A stretch of DNA of 64,000 nt, taken from positions 62,001-126,000 of the forward strand of contig NZ_QJJM01000009.1 of assembly GCF_003201955.1 (NCBI RefSeq). Reading direction: 5' to 3'. The position numbers and the translations under genes are program-made. A model generated the notes under the pieces. That model had not been told where the DNA came from. It did no database searches and was given only the letters and a program-made list of their open reading frames with translations. The DNA comes from Blastomonas natatoria. GTDB lineage: Bacteria > Pseudomonadota > Alphaproteobacteria > Sphingomonadales > Sphingomonadaceae. The number at the start of each line of letters is the position of its first letter. Positions within the stretch are counted from its first letter, which is position 1. Of this stretch, positions 51,399-59,797 are shown piece after piece.

Positions 51399-52151
51399 AT
51401 GGCTTTCACTCCCGCCAAGGTTTTGACCACGCACCATTGGAACGAAGGGCTCTTCTCCTTCACCGTGGAGCGGCCAAGTTCTTTCCGCTTTGTCAGCGGC
51501 CAGTTCGTGATGCTGGGGCTGATGGTCGACGGCAAGCCGTTGCTGCGCGCTTATTCCGTTGCCTCGCCGATGTGGGATGAATCGCTCGAGTTCCTCAGCA
51601 TCATCGTTCCCGACGGACCGCTGACCAGCCGACTCTACAAAATCCAGTCGGGCGACGAGATCCTGCTCGGCGGCAAGCCCACCGGCACGCTGACGCTTGA
51701 TGCGCTGCTGCCCGGCAAGCGGCTGCACCTGATCGGCACCGGCACCGGGCTTGCGCCCTGGATGTCGATCATCCGCGATCCGGAAGCCTATGAGCGGTTC
51801 AAACAGATCACCGTGCAGCACACCGTGCGCCAGATCCAGGATCTGGCCTATCGCGACATCCTGGAATCGAAACTGAAGGACGATCCGCTGGTCGCCGAGG
51901 AAGCGGCCAAGCAGCTCGTCTATGACTGCTCGGTCACCAAATGCCCGACCTGGGTGGACGAGAACCGCCGCATCACGACGCGCATCGAATCGGGTGACTA
52001 TCCGCTCGATCCGGCAACCGACCGCGTGATGCTGTGTGGCAGCATGGCGATGATCAAGGAAACCGGCGCGCTGCTTGAATCGCTCGGGTTCGAGGAAGGT
52101 GCCCAGTCCAAGCCGGGCACCTATGTGCTCGAGCGCGCCTTCGTCGGCTGA
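51399..52151 (+). CDS. fpr: Ferredoxin/flavodoxin-NADP+ reductase
   Basis: This 250-residue FAD enzyme passes electrons between NADPH and ferredoxin or flavodoxin. FAD motif RAYSVASP is at 50-57, with the NADP site GTGTGLAPWMSIIRD. The C-terminal ERAFVG is typical of bacterial subclass I FPR proteins. The ATG at 51399 gives the expected length. Upstream in-frame starts would add a non-conserved extension. Confidence 0.9.
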   Translation: MAFTPAKVLTTHHWNEGLFSFTVERPSSFRFVSGQFVMLGLMVDGKPLLRAYSVASPMWDESLEFLSIIVPDGPLTSRLYKIQSGDEILLGGKPTGTLTLDALLPGKRLHLIGTGTGLAPWMSIIRDPEAYERFKQITVQHTVRQIQDLAYRDILESKLKDDPLVAEEAAKQLVYDCSVTKCPTWVDENRRITTRIESGDYPLDPATDRVMLCGSMAMIKETGALLESLGFEEGAQSKPGTYVLERAFVG

Positions 52152-52166
52152 TTTCGGGGCGGAAGT

Positions 52167-52601
52167 TCACGCCCGGATCGTCTCCAGCGCGGTGCGCAAC
52201 GCATCGGGCAGGGGAACCGGGCGGCGGGTTTCGCGGTCGACATAGACATGCGTGAAATGCCCCGCTGCTGCTGCGGCATCCTCGTCGTTCGCGAACAGCC
52301 CGACCGCATAGCGCACCGAACTGGTGCCGATATGGTCGACGCGCACCCCGGCATGGATCAGGTCGGGAAAGGCGGTAGGCGCGAAATAAGCGCAGCCGGT
52401 TTCGACCACGAGGCCGATCACCGCACCGCCATGAATGTCGAGCGCGCCGGCCTTGATCAGATATTCGTTCACCGCGGTGTCAAACCAGAAATAATAGACC
52501 GAATTGTTGGTGTGACCATAGATGTCATTGTCCGACCAGCGCGTACTGATCTGCGTGAACGCCTTGAAATGGGCGCGGGAGGGGCGGACAGGGCGGCTCA
52601 T
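52167..52601 (-). CDS. Hotdog-fold acyl-CoA thioesterase
   Basis: This 144-residue 4-hydroxybenzoyl-CoA thioesterase/YbgC-like enzyme has the active-site region RWSDNDIYGHTNNSVYYFWF with the catalytic Asp, and a strand-helix pattern of a single hotdog. Its ATG overlaps the thiolase stop by four bases, so the two are coupled. Acyl substrate unknown. Confidence 0.87.
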   Translation of the reverse strand: MSRPVRPSRAHFKAFTQISTRWSDNDIYGHTNNSVYYFWFDTAVNEYLIKAGALDIHGGAVIGLVVETGCAYFAPTAFPDLIHAGVRVDHIGTSSVRYAVGLFANDEDAAAAAGHFTHVYVDRETRRPVPLPDALRTALETIRA

Positions 52602-54142
52602 GCGGCGACCGTGAAGCTGTTGACGCCATCGGCATGGCGGATGGTCACGGTGCGCCCGATCGGATCGCGCGACGGGTCGGCGAGCGCGGCGAGCTGCCCG
52701 GCCTTGTCGGCATCGTCGGGCCGCGCCACGATCCGTCCCTTGTCGGTTCTTGCGACCACCACCGCGCGCGCGGGCACACCCTTGGCATAGCCGATGGTGA
52801 AGCTCTCGATCGTGCCGGTCGCGTCTTCCTCCAGCCGCTCGGGCGAGGCTTGCGCATCGACTTCGGCCTGCATCGGAGCATGATCGACCGGCGACCAGCC
52901 CTCCGGCGAGGTCGTGCTGTAGATGCCGACTGCCTCCTTGGACAGGAAGCCGCCATTGGCGAGCACCAGCCCGAAACTGCCCGGATCGGCACGCAGCGTC
53001 TCGGCCATCGCGGCGATGGCGTGCATCGAGTAATTATTCCCCGCACCGCCGGCGAAGGGCAGCCCACCAGTCAGCGTCAGCGGCGTGGTGCGCCAGTCGA
53101 CGCCCAGCGCTTCGGCGGCCAGCAGCACCGCGACCGGGAAGCAGCTGTAAATATCGTAATGCGAGATCTCGGCAGGGCTCTTGCCAGCGCTTTCGAGCGC
53201 ACCCTTGAGCGACACCTCGATCGCGCGCGAGCGCGACAGGTCGGTGCGCAGGCTGACCGGCTTGTCCATCGCCTCGCCGCTGCCGTGCAGGAACACCCAT
53301 TTCTCGCGCGGCACGCCCATCGCTTCGGCCTGACCGATACTGGTGAGGATGACCGCTGCCCCCTGGTTCACCGCATCCTGCGCCACATGCCATTTGAGAT
53401 AGGGATCGGCGACGGGATAGTTGCCATCGGAAGGCGTTGCGAGATAGTCGGCGCTTATCGCCTTGGGGAATTGCGCATAGGGGTTGCGTGCGGCAACCTC
53501 GCTGAATCCGGCCCAGAGTTCGGACATTTCGGCGACATGCTCGGCCTTGCTGCGGCCGAGGCGTGCGCGCAGGGCGTTTTCGAACAGCGGATAGGTGAGG
53601 ATCGGCGCGCCGATGCCGTTTTTCAGCTCGTGCCGGTCGAGCAGCATCGGGCCGAGCCCGCGATCCTCCATCTCCCCCTCGATCGTCTCGTTCCAGTCGA
53701 TCGGCACGCCCTTGCGCGCGGCGGTCTTGGCGGCAGCGATCGCCTCGGAGCCGGAGAGCAGCACGCAGCGCGCATCACCCGCGTAAATCGCGGCGGCAAA
53801 TTCGTTGACCAGGGATTGCGGGCTCTGGCCGCCGACGATCGAATAGATCGCGCGCGCGGGCGTGACGCCCAAACGCTTCGCCAAGCCGAGCGGGGGCTTG
53901 TCGCAACCACCAAAGCCCTCGGGCACCATGCCCGGCGCGCTGTCAGCGAAATGGCGCACGACGGTCACCACGTCGATCGCGCCACGCACTGCTTCGGCTG
54001 CACCGGTGTCTGCCAGCGCCGCTTCGGCTGCGCGCTGCATCAGCGATTGCGGGCTGGGCGCTGTGGCGGCATCGCTGCCGTCCCAATGATCGACCGCCTG
54101 GCCGACACCGATCAGGACGGGGGTGTTGGGGTTGAGGGTCAT
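52598..54142 (-). CDS. Thiolase-like acetyl-CoA acetyltransferase
   Basis: This 514-residue thiolase-superfamily protein shows the SCP-x/acetyl-CoA acetyltransferase pattern. VLIGVGQAVDHWDG opens it. GGQSPQSLVNEFAAAI stands where the usual nucleophile Cys is often replaced. HYDIYSCFPVAVLLAAEALG with Cys and LTGGLPFAGGAGNNYSMHAI with the catalytic-type His follow. A C-terminal OB-fold-like domain covers about 400-514. It probably acts in fatty or aromatic acid breakdown. The N-terminal nucleophile Cys is not obvious, so the activity should be treated with caution. Confidence 0.8.
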   Translation of the reverse strand: MTLNPNTPVLIGVGQAVDHWDGSDAATAPSPQSLMQRAAEAALADTGAAEAVRGAIDVVTVVRHFADSAPGMVPEGFGGCDKPPLGLAKRLGVTPARAIYSIVGGQSPQSLVNEFAAAIYAGDARCVLLSGSEAIAAAKTAARKGVPIDWNETIEGEMEDRGLGPMLLDRHELKNGIGAPILTYPLFENALRARLGRSKAEHVAEMSELWAGFSEVAARNPYAQFPKAISADYLATPSDGNYPVADPYLKWHVAQDAVNQGAAVILTSIGQAEAMGVPREKWVFLHGSGEAMDKPVSLRTDLSRSRAIEVSLKGALESAGKSPAEISHYDIYSCFPVAVLLAAEALGVDWRTTPLTLTGGLPFAGGAGNNYSMHAIAAMAETLRADPGSFGLVLANGGFLSKEAVGIYSTTSPEGWSPVDHAPMQAEVDAQASPERLEEDATGTIESFTIGYAKGVPARAVVVARTDKGRIVARPDDADKAGQLAALADPSRDPIGRTVTIRHADGVNSFTVAA

Positions 54143-54186
54143 CGCCGTCTCTCCTGTTGTGTTCTTGGCTTCATCGTGGTGAATTC

Positions 54187-54268
54187 GTCATTCCCGCGAA
54201 CGCGGGAATCCCGCTTTGTCGCTGGCGCCGAGAAGAAGCGGGACCCCCGCGTGTGCGGGGGTGACGAT
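54187..54268. repeat. Intergenic palindromic repeat
   Basis: GTCATTCCCGCGAACGCGGG at the left and CCCCCGCGTGTGCGGGGGTG at the right are each internal hairpins. They flank AATCCCGCTT...AAGCGGGAC arms that pair with each other. It is a REP-like element in the gap between the thiolase-like and gspN genes. Confidence 0.7.
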
Positions 54269-54300
54269 GACAGGATGGCCGGAGCAATATCCGCCGCCCA

Positions 54301-55020
54301 TCAAAACCGCCCGTTTATCCGGATCACCATCGCGTCGCCCTGCTGGCGGAAGCCGAGCGCAGAGAGCGCAGGCCCTGCACTGGCGGCCAGCCCGCCGAGG
54401 CGGAAATCGGCGGAATAGCGGCCATTGCCCTTGATGCGGATATCCATCTGCTCAAGCCCCGACTGGCCCTTCAAGGGCACCAGCAGATCGCCTCCATCGC
54501 AACGCAGATTTCCACTGAGGCCGCGCTGCAGCGTCAGCCCGAACAGGCTCTGTTCGATATTCACCCGCACCGCGCCCGAGGCGGCGGCGCAATTGCGTCC
54601 GGCAAAGGCAATGTCCACCCCGTCGAGGCTGACGCTGCGCAGCGGCAGCGGCGCGAACAGGTCTGCGGTCGCGATCTCGCCAACCGCTTCGCGCATTGCG
54701 ATGGCGTCGCTGCTCTGGGCCAGCTTGAAGGCCAGCGGTGGCTGACCTGCCGCGTCGGCAGCGCGCGTCATCCCCAGCACCATCTCGCCGCCGAGCAGCC
54801 CGGCAGGGGAGAGCCCCGCATCCAGATCGCCGAGGCTGAGCTTGCCGATCCTCAGATCGCGCACTGTGCCCGACCATATCGTGCCTTCGACCGCGCGCGC
54901 GCTCACCCCGCTGGCGCCGAGGCCTGCCATGTCGAAAACAATGCGCAGCGGCAGCAGCACGATCAGCGCAAGCAGCAATGCCAGCGCGATCAGCACCGCC
55001 CGCTTGCCGCTGCGGCTCAT
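54301..55020 (-). CDS. gspN: Type II secretion system protein N
   Basis: This 239-residue protein has an N-terminal membrane anchor (VLIALALLLALIVLLPLRIV) and a periplasmic region with the GspN pattern (AVEGTIWSGTVRDLRIGKLS). It would be an accessory inner-membrane T2SS component. Its ATG overlaps the gspM stop (ATGA). Confidence 0.82.
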   Translation of the reverse strand: MSRSGKRAVLIALALLLALIVLLPLRIVFDMAGLGASGVSARAVEGTIWSGTVRDLRIGKLSLGDLDAGLSPAGLLGGEMVLGMTRAADAAGQPPLAFKLAQSSDAIAMREAVGEIATADLFAPLPLRSVSLDGVDIAFAGRNCAAASGAVRVNIEQSLFGLTLQRGLSGNLRCDGGDLLVPLKGQSGLEQMDIRIKGNGRYSADFRLGGLAASAGPALSALGFRQQGDAMVIRINGRF

Positions 55021-55496
55021 GCGCCGATCTTCACCAGCCGCGCCGAGACCGAAACGGTGCCGTTGTCCATCCGGCGTATGACCAGCGTTTCGGGGACCAC
55101 GCCCCGCCGCTCCAGATCGGCGAGCCAGGCGAGAAACGCGGTCGAGCGCGCCGAGCCGATCGCGATTTCGGCGCGGTCATTGCCCTGCGGCGTGTTGGCA
55201 TCGAGTGTGAACCCGCGCTCGCCGGCCTCGCTCGCGAGCAGCAGATGCAGCGCGGCGATCGCTTCGGCGGGGCGCTTGTCGGCGGGCAGCGAAAGCGCCT
55301 GCGCCTTGGCTTCGATCCGCCCGGCCTGCATCGTCGCTTCGTAAAAGCTGCGCTTGGCATCGGTGGCCAGGCTGTAGAGCGGAGTATAGATGCCGGAAAA
55401 GCCGATCACCGCCGCCGCCAGCAGCGCGGCGATGCCGACCAAGATCTGCTCGCGGCGCGACAGCGCGATGAACCAGTTCTTCGCCGCCTCGGTCAT
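55017..55496 (-). CDS. gspM: Type II secretion system protein M
   Basis: This 159-residue bitopic protein has a short cytoplasmic start (KNWFIALSRREQILVGIAAL), one transmembrane helix and a ferredoxin-like periplasmic domain. It pairs with GspL in the T2SS inner-membrane platform. ATGA overlaps on both sides show tight coupling in gspL-gspM-gspN. Confidence 0.84.
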   Translation of the reverse strand: MTEAAKNWFIALSRREQILVGIAALLAAAVIGFSGIYTPLYSLATDAKRSFYEATMQAGRIEAKAQALSLPADKRPAEAIAALHLLLASEAGERGFTLDANTPQGNDRAEIAIGSARSTAFLAWLADLERRGVVPETLVIRRMDNGTVSVSARLVKIGA

Positions 55497-56611
55497 GGCG
55501 CCAGCACCGTAATATCGGCGACCGCCTGACCGGTCGCATCGCTGCGGTTGGCGGCGGTGACCTTGTAGCCATTGTTCTGCAGCGCGATCAGCACCGCGTT
55601 CAGATCCTCGACGCGTGGGGCGGCGATCATCGCGCCGACAATCCCGCCGGGGCGGTAATCGGCCTGGCGGATGACGACGCCGGGCACCGGCTGCATCGCG
55701 GCGAGCAGCCCCGACATCGGCACGCTGACGACGGAATTGCCAGTGCCGCGCGCTGCCAGCTTCGCATCCAGCTGCGATTCGGCCTGGCTGGCATCGGTCA
55801 CGCCCGGTACGTGCTTCTGAGCGGTGGCAAGAGCACGGCGCTCGGCGAAATCCGCACCAAGATAATTCTTCCCGATCTCCATCAGTGGCACGGCCAGGCT
55901 GATCAGCAACAGCGCCCCGAACAGCCAGGCGAGCGTGCGGCCCTGGCCGGGCGCGAGGGCGAACAGAGGCGTTCGGCGCGCGAATTCACCCTGGCGCAGG
56001 TTGAGCGGCGGATCGGCCAGAGCAGCGATCATGGCGGCATCGCGAGCATCGCTATCGAGCGAGATGGGTACATTCTCGCCCAGCATCAGCGCGCCGAGCG
56101 CTTCGTCCGGCGGCAGGATCAGGTCGCCCAGCCGGTCTGCGCCCAGGTCGCCGAAGGTCGCGCTCGTCGCCAGATCGCTTGCAGGCAGCAGCAGTCCGAC
56201 CGGTACGATGATGTCGGGATCGAGCCCGCGCAGCGCGAGCTCGGCAAGGTGATCGGCCAGCGCCGCGCGCGCTATCGTGGCGCAAAGCACGCGCATACCG
56301 CCATCGCCTTCGCCTCGGCCGAGCGCGCGAACCGCGACGAAGACATCCCCGCCGATGCTGAGATCGACCGCACGATAGCGCGCGGCGGCCTCGGCCTGGG
56401 GGGCGCTCATATCGCCCATGTCGAGCGTGCGCAGAACGGTATCGGCGGCAGGGACCAGAGCGACGACCGGCGCATCCGCATCGCGCGCAGCCTGTGATGG
56501 AGGGGTGAAATCATGGCCGCGCGCCACGATATGGCCATTTTCCGCGCGCCACCAGTGCAGCGCGGCGTCCGGGCCGGACGGGCAGGTGACGATCAGGCCG
56601 GCATCAGCCAT
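55493..56611 (-). CDS. gspL: Type II secretion system protein L
   Basis: This 372-residue protein has a cytoplasmic actin-like domain (about 1-225), a transmembrane helix (about 233-255, TLAWLFGALLLISLAVPLME) and a periplasmic ferredoxin-like domain. GspL links the GspE ATPase to the membrane platform. The other T2SS genes are not next to it. Confidence 0.84.
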   Translation of the reverse strand: MADAGLIVTCPSGPDAALHWWRAENGHIVARGHDFTPPSQAARDADAPVVALVPAADTVLRTLDMGDMSAPQAEAAARYRAVDLSIGGDVFVAVRALGRGEGDGGMRVLCATIARAALADHLAELALRGLDPDIIVPVGLLLPASDLATSATFGDLGADRLGDLILPPDEALGALMLGENVPISLDSDARDAAMIAALADPPLNLRQGEFARRTPLFALAPGQGRTLAWLFGALLLISLAVPLMEIGKNYLGADFAERRALATAQKHVPGVTDASQAESQLDAKLAARGTGNSVVSVPMSGLLAAMQPVPGVVIRQADYRPGGIVGAMIAAPRVEDLNAVLIALQNNGYKVTAANRSDATGQAVADITVLAP

Positions 56612-56701
56612 GACAGTGCGCCATCAGCGGGGAATCAGGCGAGCAGGTACAGGACAAGATCGCGAAACCCCCGGTCAGCGACAGAATCAACTGACCTCCC
56701 G

Positions 56702-57178
56702 TTAGCCAATCGGGCGGGCCGAGTCACCGGTCGTTTGCGGCTCGAACGGTTCGGGAGCAAGATTTTCGTCGCGGGTCTCGATCACCGGTTCCGGAGCCAA
56801 GCGGCGCGGGCTGAGGATCGCGAACGAGGCGACCAGCAGCACGACCGAAATCGCCTCGATGATCATCGATTGGGCAATGTTCGCGGTCAGCGGATCGCTG
56901 ATCAGGCCGAAGACACGTCCGGTGAACGCAAGCGCGACCATTGCCGCGGCACCGAGCAGCCATTCGCGCTTGCCTGGCATCAGCCCGACCAGTGCGGCCA
57001 ATCCGGTGCCGATGAAGAACGCGCCCATGTCGGCGCGGATCGCGCTCAATCCTGTCGCATTTTGCTGGCCCAGCTCGAACTGCGCGATGATCGTCTGCGG
57101 ATCGAGCAGCGCGCGTGCGCCGATGATCACGAACAGCGCGGCAAATCCGGCGACGAGCAGGCGAATGACCCAGACCAT
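56702..57178 (-). CDS. DUF4345-like membrane protein
   Basis: This 158-residue protein has four hydrophobic helices (WVIRLLVAGFAALFVIIGAR, DMGAFFIGTGLAALVGLMPG, WLLGAAAMVALAFTGRVFGL, IIEAISVVLLVASFAILSPR) and an acidic C-terminal tail. This is the pattern of DUF4345 proteins. Function unknown. The ATG at 57178 follows GGAAAGGAT on the minus strand. Divergent from the SDR operon. Confidence 0.72.
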   Translation of the reverse strand: MVWVIRLLVAGFAALFVIIGARALLDPQTIIAQFELGQQNATGLSAIRADMGAFFIGTGLAALVGLMPGKREWLLGAAAMVALAFTGRVFGLISDPLTANIAQSMIIEAISVVLLVASFAILSPRRLAPEPVIETRDENLAPEPFEPQTTGDSARPIG

Positions 57179-57403
57179 ATGCGATCGATCCTTTCCCAAA
57201 GGCTTTAAATGCCTTGTTATGGACCCGCGCGCGGCGTGTCCAGCTTGGTACATGAACGGATGGGTGGTGCATTCGATCCGACAGGCCGATGCAAACTGGT
57301 GCAAGCTGCGGGCGCATGGCCAAGCTGTCACTTTTGCTGGTTATCGCTCGCATCGCTTTCCGATAGCCTCGCTGGAGGCAAGAACAGGGCGAGGAGAGCG
57401 GCG

Positions 57404-58168
57404 ATGGATCTGGGGCTGACCGGCAAGAAGGTCATCATGAACGGGGGGGCGCATGGCCTGGGCCTCGCCTCGCTGCGCCATTTCGCCGCCGAGGGCGCGG
57501 ATGTCGCGTTCCTCTCGCGCGATACCGCAAAAGTCGATGCGGCGGTCAGGGAAATCGATGCCGCAGGTCCGGGCAAGGTACACGGCACCGCGATCGACAT
57601 CACCGGCAATGCGGAAGGCTATAAGGGCTGGCTGAACGATTGCCTGGCCAAGCTGGGTGGCTGCGACATTTTCGTCCACACCGCCAGCGCGTCGGGCCAG
57701 GGCGCGACCGGCGACTGGCAGCGCTGCCTGGACATGGACATCCTGAACGCCGTGCACGGGGTGGAAGTGCTGACCCCGGCGCTGACCGAATCGGGCAGCG
57801 GATCGATCGTGTTCATGTCCTCCACCGCCGCGCTCGAGACCTTCGTTGCGCCCCAGGCGTTCAACGCGCTCAAGGCCGCGCTGATTACCTATGGCTCGCA
57901 GCTCAGCCAGGCGCTCGCCGCGCAGAATATCCGCGTCAACTGCATCTCGCCTGGCGCAATCTATTATCCCGGCGGCAACTGGGAGATGATCAAGGATGTG
58001 GTTCCCGCGCTGTACGAGGGCACGCTGGCAAAGATGCCGATGGGCCGGTTCGGCGAGCCCGAAGAGGTTGCCAAGGCGATCGTCTTCGTCGCCAGCCCCG
58101 CCTGCCCGTACATGACCGGCGCGAACATCGTCATCGATGGCGGCTTCACCCAGCGCGTCCAGTTCTGA
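57404..58168 (+). CDS. SDR-fold protein with Phe replacing catalytic Tyr
   Basis: This 254-residue short-chain dehydrogenase-fold protein begins with the nucleotide motif NGGAHGLG (13-20). It has Asn115 and Ser140, and Lys157 in FNALK. The tyrosine of the YxxxK catalytic pair is Phe153 (codon TTC at 57862-57864). The C-terminal GRFGEPEEVAKAIVFVASPA and GANIVIDGG are typical. Without the Tyr acid/base, normal dehydrogenation should be impaired. It may be an altered-mechanism enzyme or a binding subunit. First gene of a five-gene operon, with GAGGAG before the ATG. Confidence 0.83.
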   Translation: MDLGLTGKKVIMNGGAHGLGLASLRHFAAEGADVAFLSRDTAKVDAAVREIDAAGPGKVHGTAIDITGNAEGYKGWLNDCLAKLGGCDIFVHTASASGQGATGDWQRCLDMDILNAVHGVEVLTPALTESGSGSIVFMSSTAALETFVAPQAFNALKAALITYGSQLSQALAAQNIRVNCISPGAIYYPGGNWEMIKDVVPALYEGTLAKMPMGRFGEPEEVAKAIVFVASPACPYMTGANIVIDGGFTQRVQF

Positions 58169-58187
58169 TCCCCACGAAAGGCTCCCC

Positions 58188-58829
58188 ATGAAGCTTTACC
58201 AATCGATCGGCCCCAACCCCCGGGTCGTGCTGATGTTTCTGGAAGAGAAAGGCGCGGTCATCGACCGGGCCTTTGTCGACATCATGAAGGGCGAGAACCG
58301 CGCTCCCGATTTCGTCGCCAGGAACCCGTTCGGCCAAGTGCCGCTGCTCGAGATGGACGACGGTACGTACCTGTCGGAGAGCACTGCGATCTGCGGCTAT
58401 ATCGAGGAGAAATTCCCGACGCCTGCGCTGATCGGCAGCACGGCGGAGGAGCGCGCGGTGACCGACATGCTGGTGCGGCGGCTCGATTATGACGTGGTCG
58501 CGCCGATGACCATGGGCTTTCGCGGGGCAGAAGGCCTGCCGATGTTCCAGAACCGCGTCCGCTGCCTGCCCGAGGCCGCCGATGGCCTGAAAGCCTGCGC
58601 GCGCGATGGCCTAGCCGCGTTCGATGCGCTGCTGGAAGGCAAGACCTGGCTGGCAGGCGATCGCTTCACGCTGGCAGACATCATGCTCTACTGCCTCACC
58701 GAATTCGGCAGACAAGTCGGGCAACCGCTGCCCGAGGGCCTCGCCAACCTCGCCGCCTGGTCCGAGCGTGTCGCGTCGCGGCCCAGTGCCGCCGCCAGCC
58801 TCGATGCCAAGAAGGGGATCGCGCAATGA
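58188..58829 (+). CDS. Glutathione S-transferase
   Basis: This 213-residue cytosolic-type GST has a thioredoxin-like N-terminal domain (KLYQSIGPNPRVVLMFLEEK; cis-Pro in FGQVPLLE; glutathione gamma-Glu site SESTAI) and a helical C-terminal domain with the folding motif WLAGDRFTLADIMLYCLTEF. The presumed catalytic Ser/Asn is in the SIGPN segment. The ATGA overlap with the E1-alpha gene ties it to the oxidative operon. Substrate unknown. Confidence 0.87.
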   Translation: MKLYQSIGPNPRVVLMFLEEKGAVIDRAFVDIMKGENRAPDFVARNPFGQVPLLEMDDGTYLSESTAICGYIEEKFPTPALIGSTAEERAVTDMLVRRLDYDVVAPMTMGFRGAEGLPMFQNRVRCLPEAADGLKACARDGLAAFDALLEGKTWLAGDRFTLADIMLYCLTEFGRQVGQPLPEGLANLAAWSERVASRPSAAASLDAKKGIAQ

Positions 58830-59797
58830 GCCTCGACCGCGACACTTTGCTCGACATCTACACCCGCACGATGAAGGTCGCGCGCTTCGACGAGAAGATG
58901 CGCTCGCTGCTGATGAGCGGCAAGCTCGCCACCATCTATTACACCATGCGCGGGCAGGAGCTGGTCACATCGGCGATGATGGCCGCGCTGAACCAGGACG
59001 ATTACTTGGTCACCACCTATCGCGGTCAGCATGACCAGATCGCCAAGGGGGTTCCGCTCGACCTCTTGATCGCCGAGATTGCTGGCCGCGCCACCGGCAC
59101 CTGCAAGGGCAAGGGCGGGTCGATGCACATCACCCATCCGGCGACGGGGGTGATGGTGACCACCGGCGTGGTCGGCTCGGGGCTACCGATCGCCAATGGC
59201 CTCGCGCTTTCCAGCCAGAACCGCAAGGACGGCAAGGTCACCGTCACCTGTTTCGGCGATGGCGCGACCAATATCGGCGCGTTCCACGAGGCGATGAACA
59301 TGGCGCAGCTCTACAAGCTGCCGGTCATCTTCCTGTGCCAGAACAACCGTTATGGCGAGCATACCGCCTTTGCCGACCACACCAGGGTGGACTCGATCGT
59401 CACCCGCGCCGCCGCGTACGGGATGAAGGGCGTGAAGGTCGATGGCAACGATGCTGTCGCAATGTACGCTGCGGCCAAGGAAGCCGTGGATCGCGCCCGC
59501 GCCGGCGAAGGGCCGACGCTGATCGAGGCGATGTGCTACCGGATGATGGGGCACTTTTTCGGTGCGGACTTCTCGTACATGCCGCCCGAACATATCGAGG
59601 AAATGAAGGCGGAAGACCCGTTGCCAAAGCTGAATGCGCTGATGCTCGAGCATCAGTTCACGCAGGCCGAGCTGGACGCGATCGTCGCGAAGCTCGAGGC
59701 CGAGATCGAGGCGGCGGTCGAGTTCGCCTTCAGCAGCCCGTTCCCCGATGCCGATGAAATCCGCAAGGACGTTTTCGAAGAGGAGATCGCGGCATGA
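58826..59797 (+). CDS. TPP-dependent dehydrogenase E1 alpha subunit
   Basis: This 323-residue subunit has the thiamine diphosphate motif GDG (144-146) to NN (about 173-174, LCQNNRYGEH), with HITHPATGVMVTTGVVGSGL and KGGSMH upstream. It resembles acetoin dehydrogenase/pyruvate dehydrogenase E1-alpha and would decarboxylate or cleave a 2-oxo or alpha-hydroxyketone substrate. Overlaps both neighbours by ATGA. Confidence 0.88.
   Translation: MSLDRDTLLDIYTRTMKVARFDEKMRSLLMSGKLATIYYTMRGQELVTSAMMAALNQDDYLVTTYRGQHDQIAKGVPLDLLIAEIAGRATGTCKGKGGSMHITHPATGVMVTTGVVGSGLPIANGLALSSQNRKDGKVTVTCFGDGATNIGAFHEAMNMAQLYKLPVIFLCQNNRYGEHTAFADHTRVDSIVTRAAAYGMKGVKVDGNDAVAMYAAAKEAVDRARAGEGPTLIEAMCYRMMGHFFGADFSYMPPEHIEEMKAEDPLPKLNALMLEHQFTQAELDAIVAKLEAEIEAAVEFAFSSPFPDADEIRKDVFEEEIAA

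Noticed and set aside
52598-54142. Standard biosynthetic thiolase (PhaA-type)
   Set aside because: The usual nucleophile-Cys motif is not evident and there is an extra C-terminal domain, so only a thiolase-like call is made.
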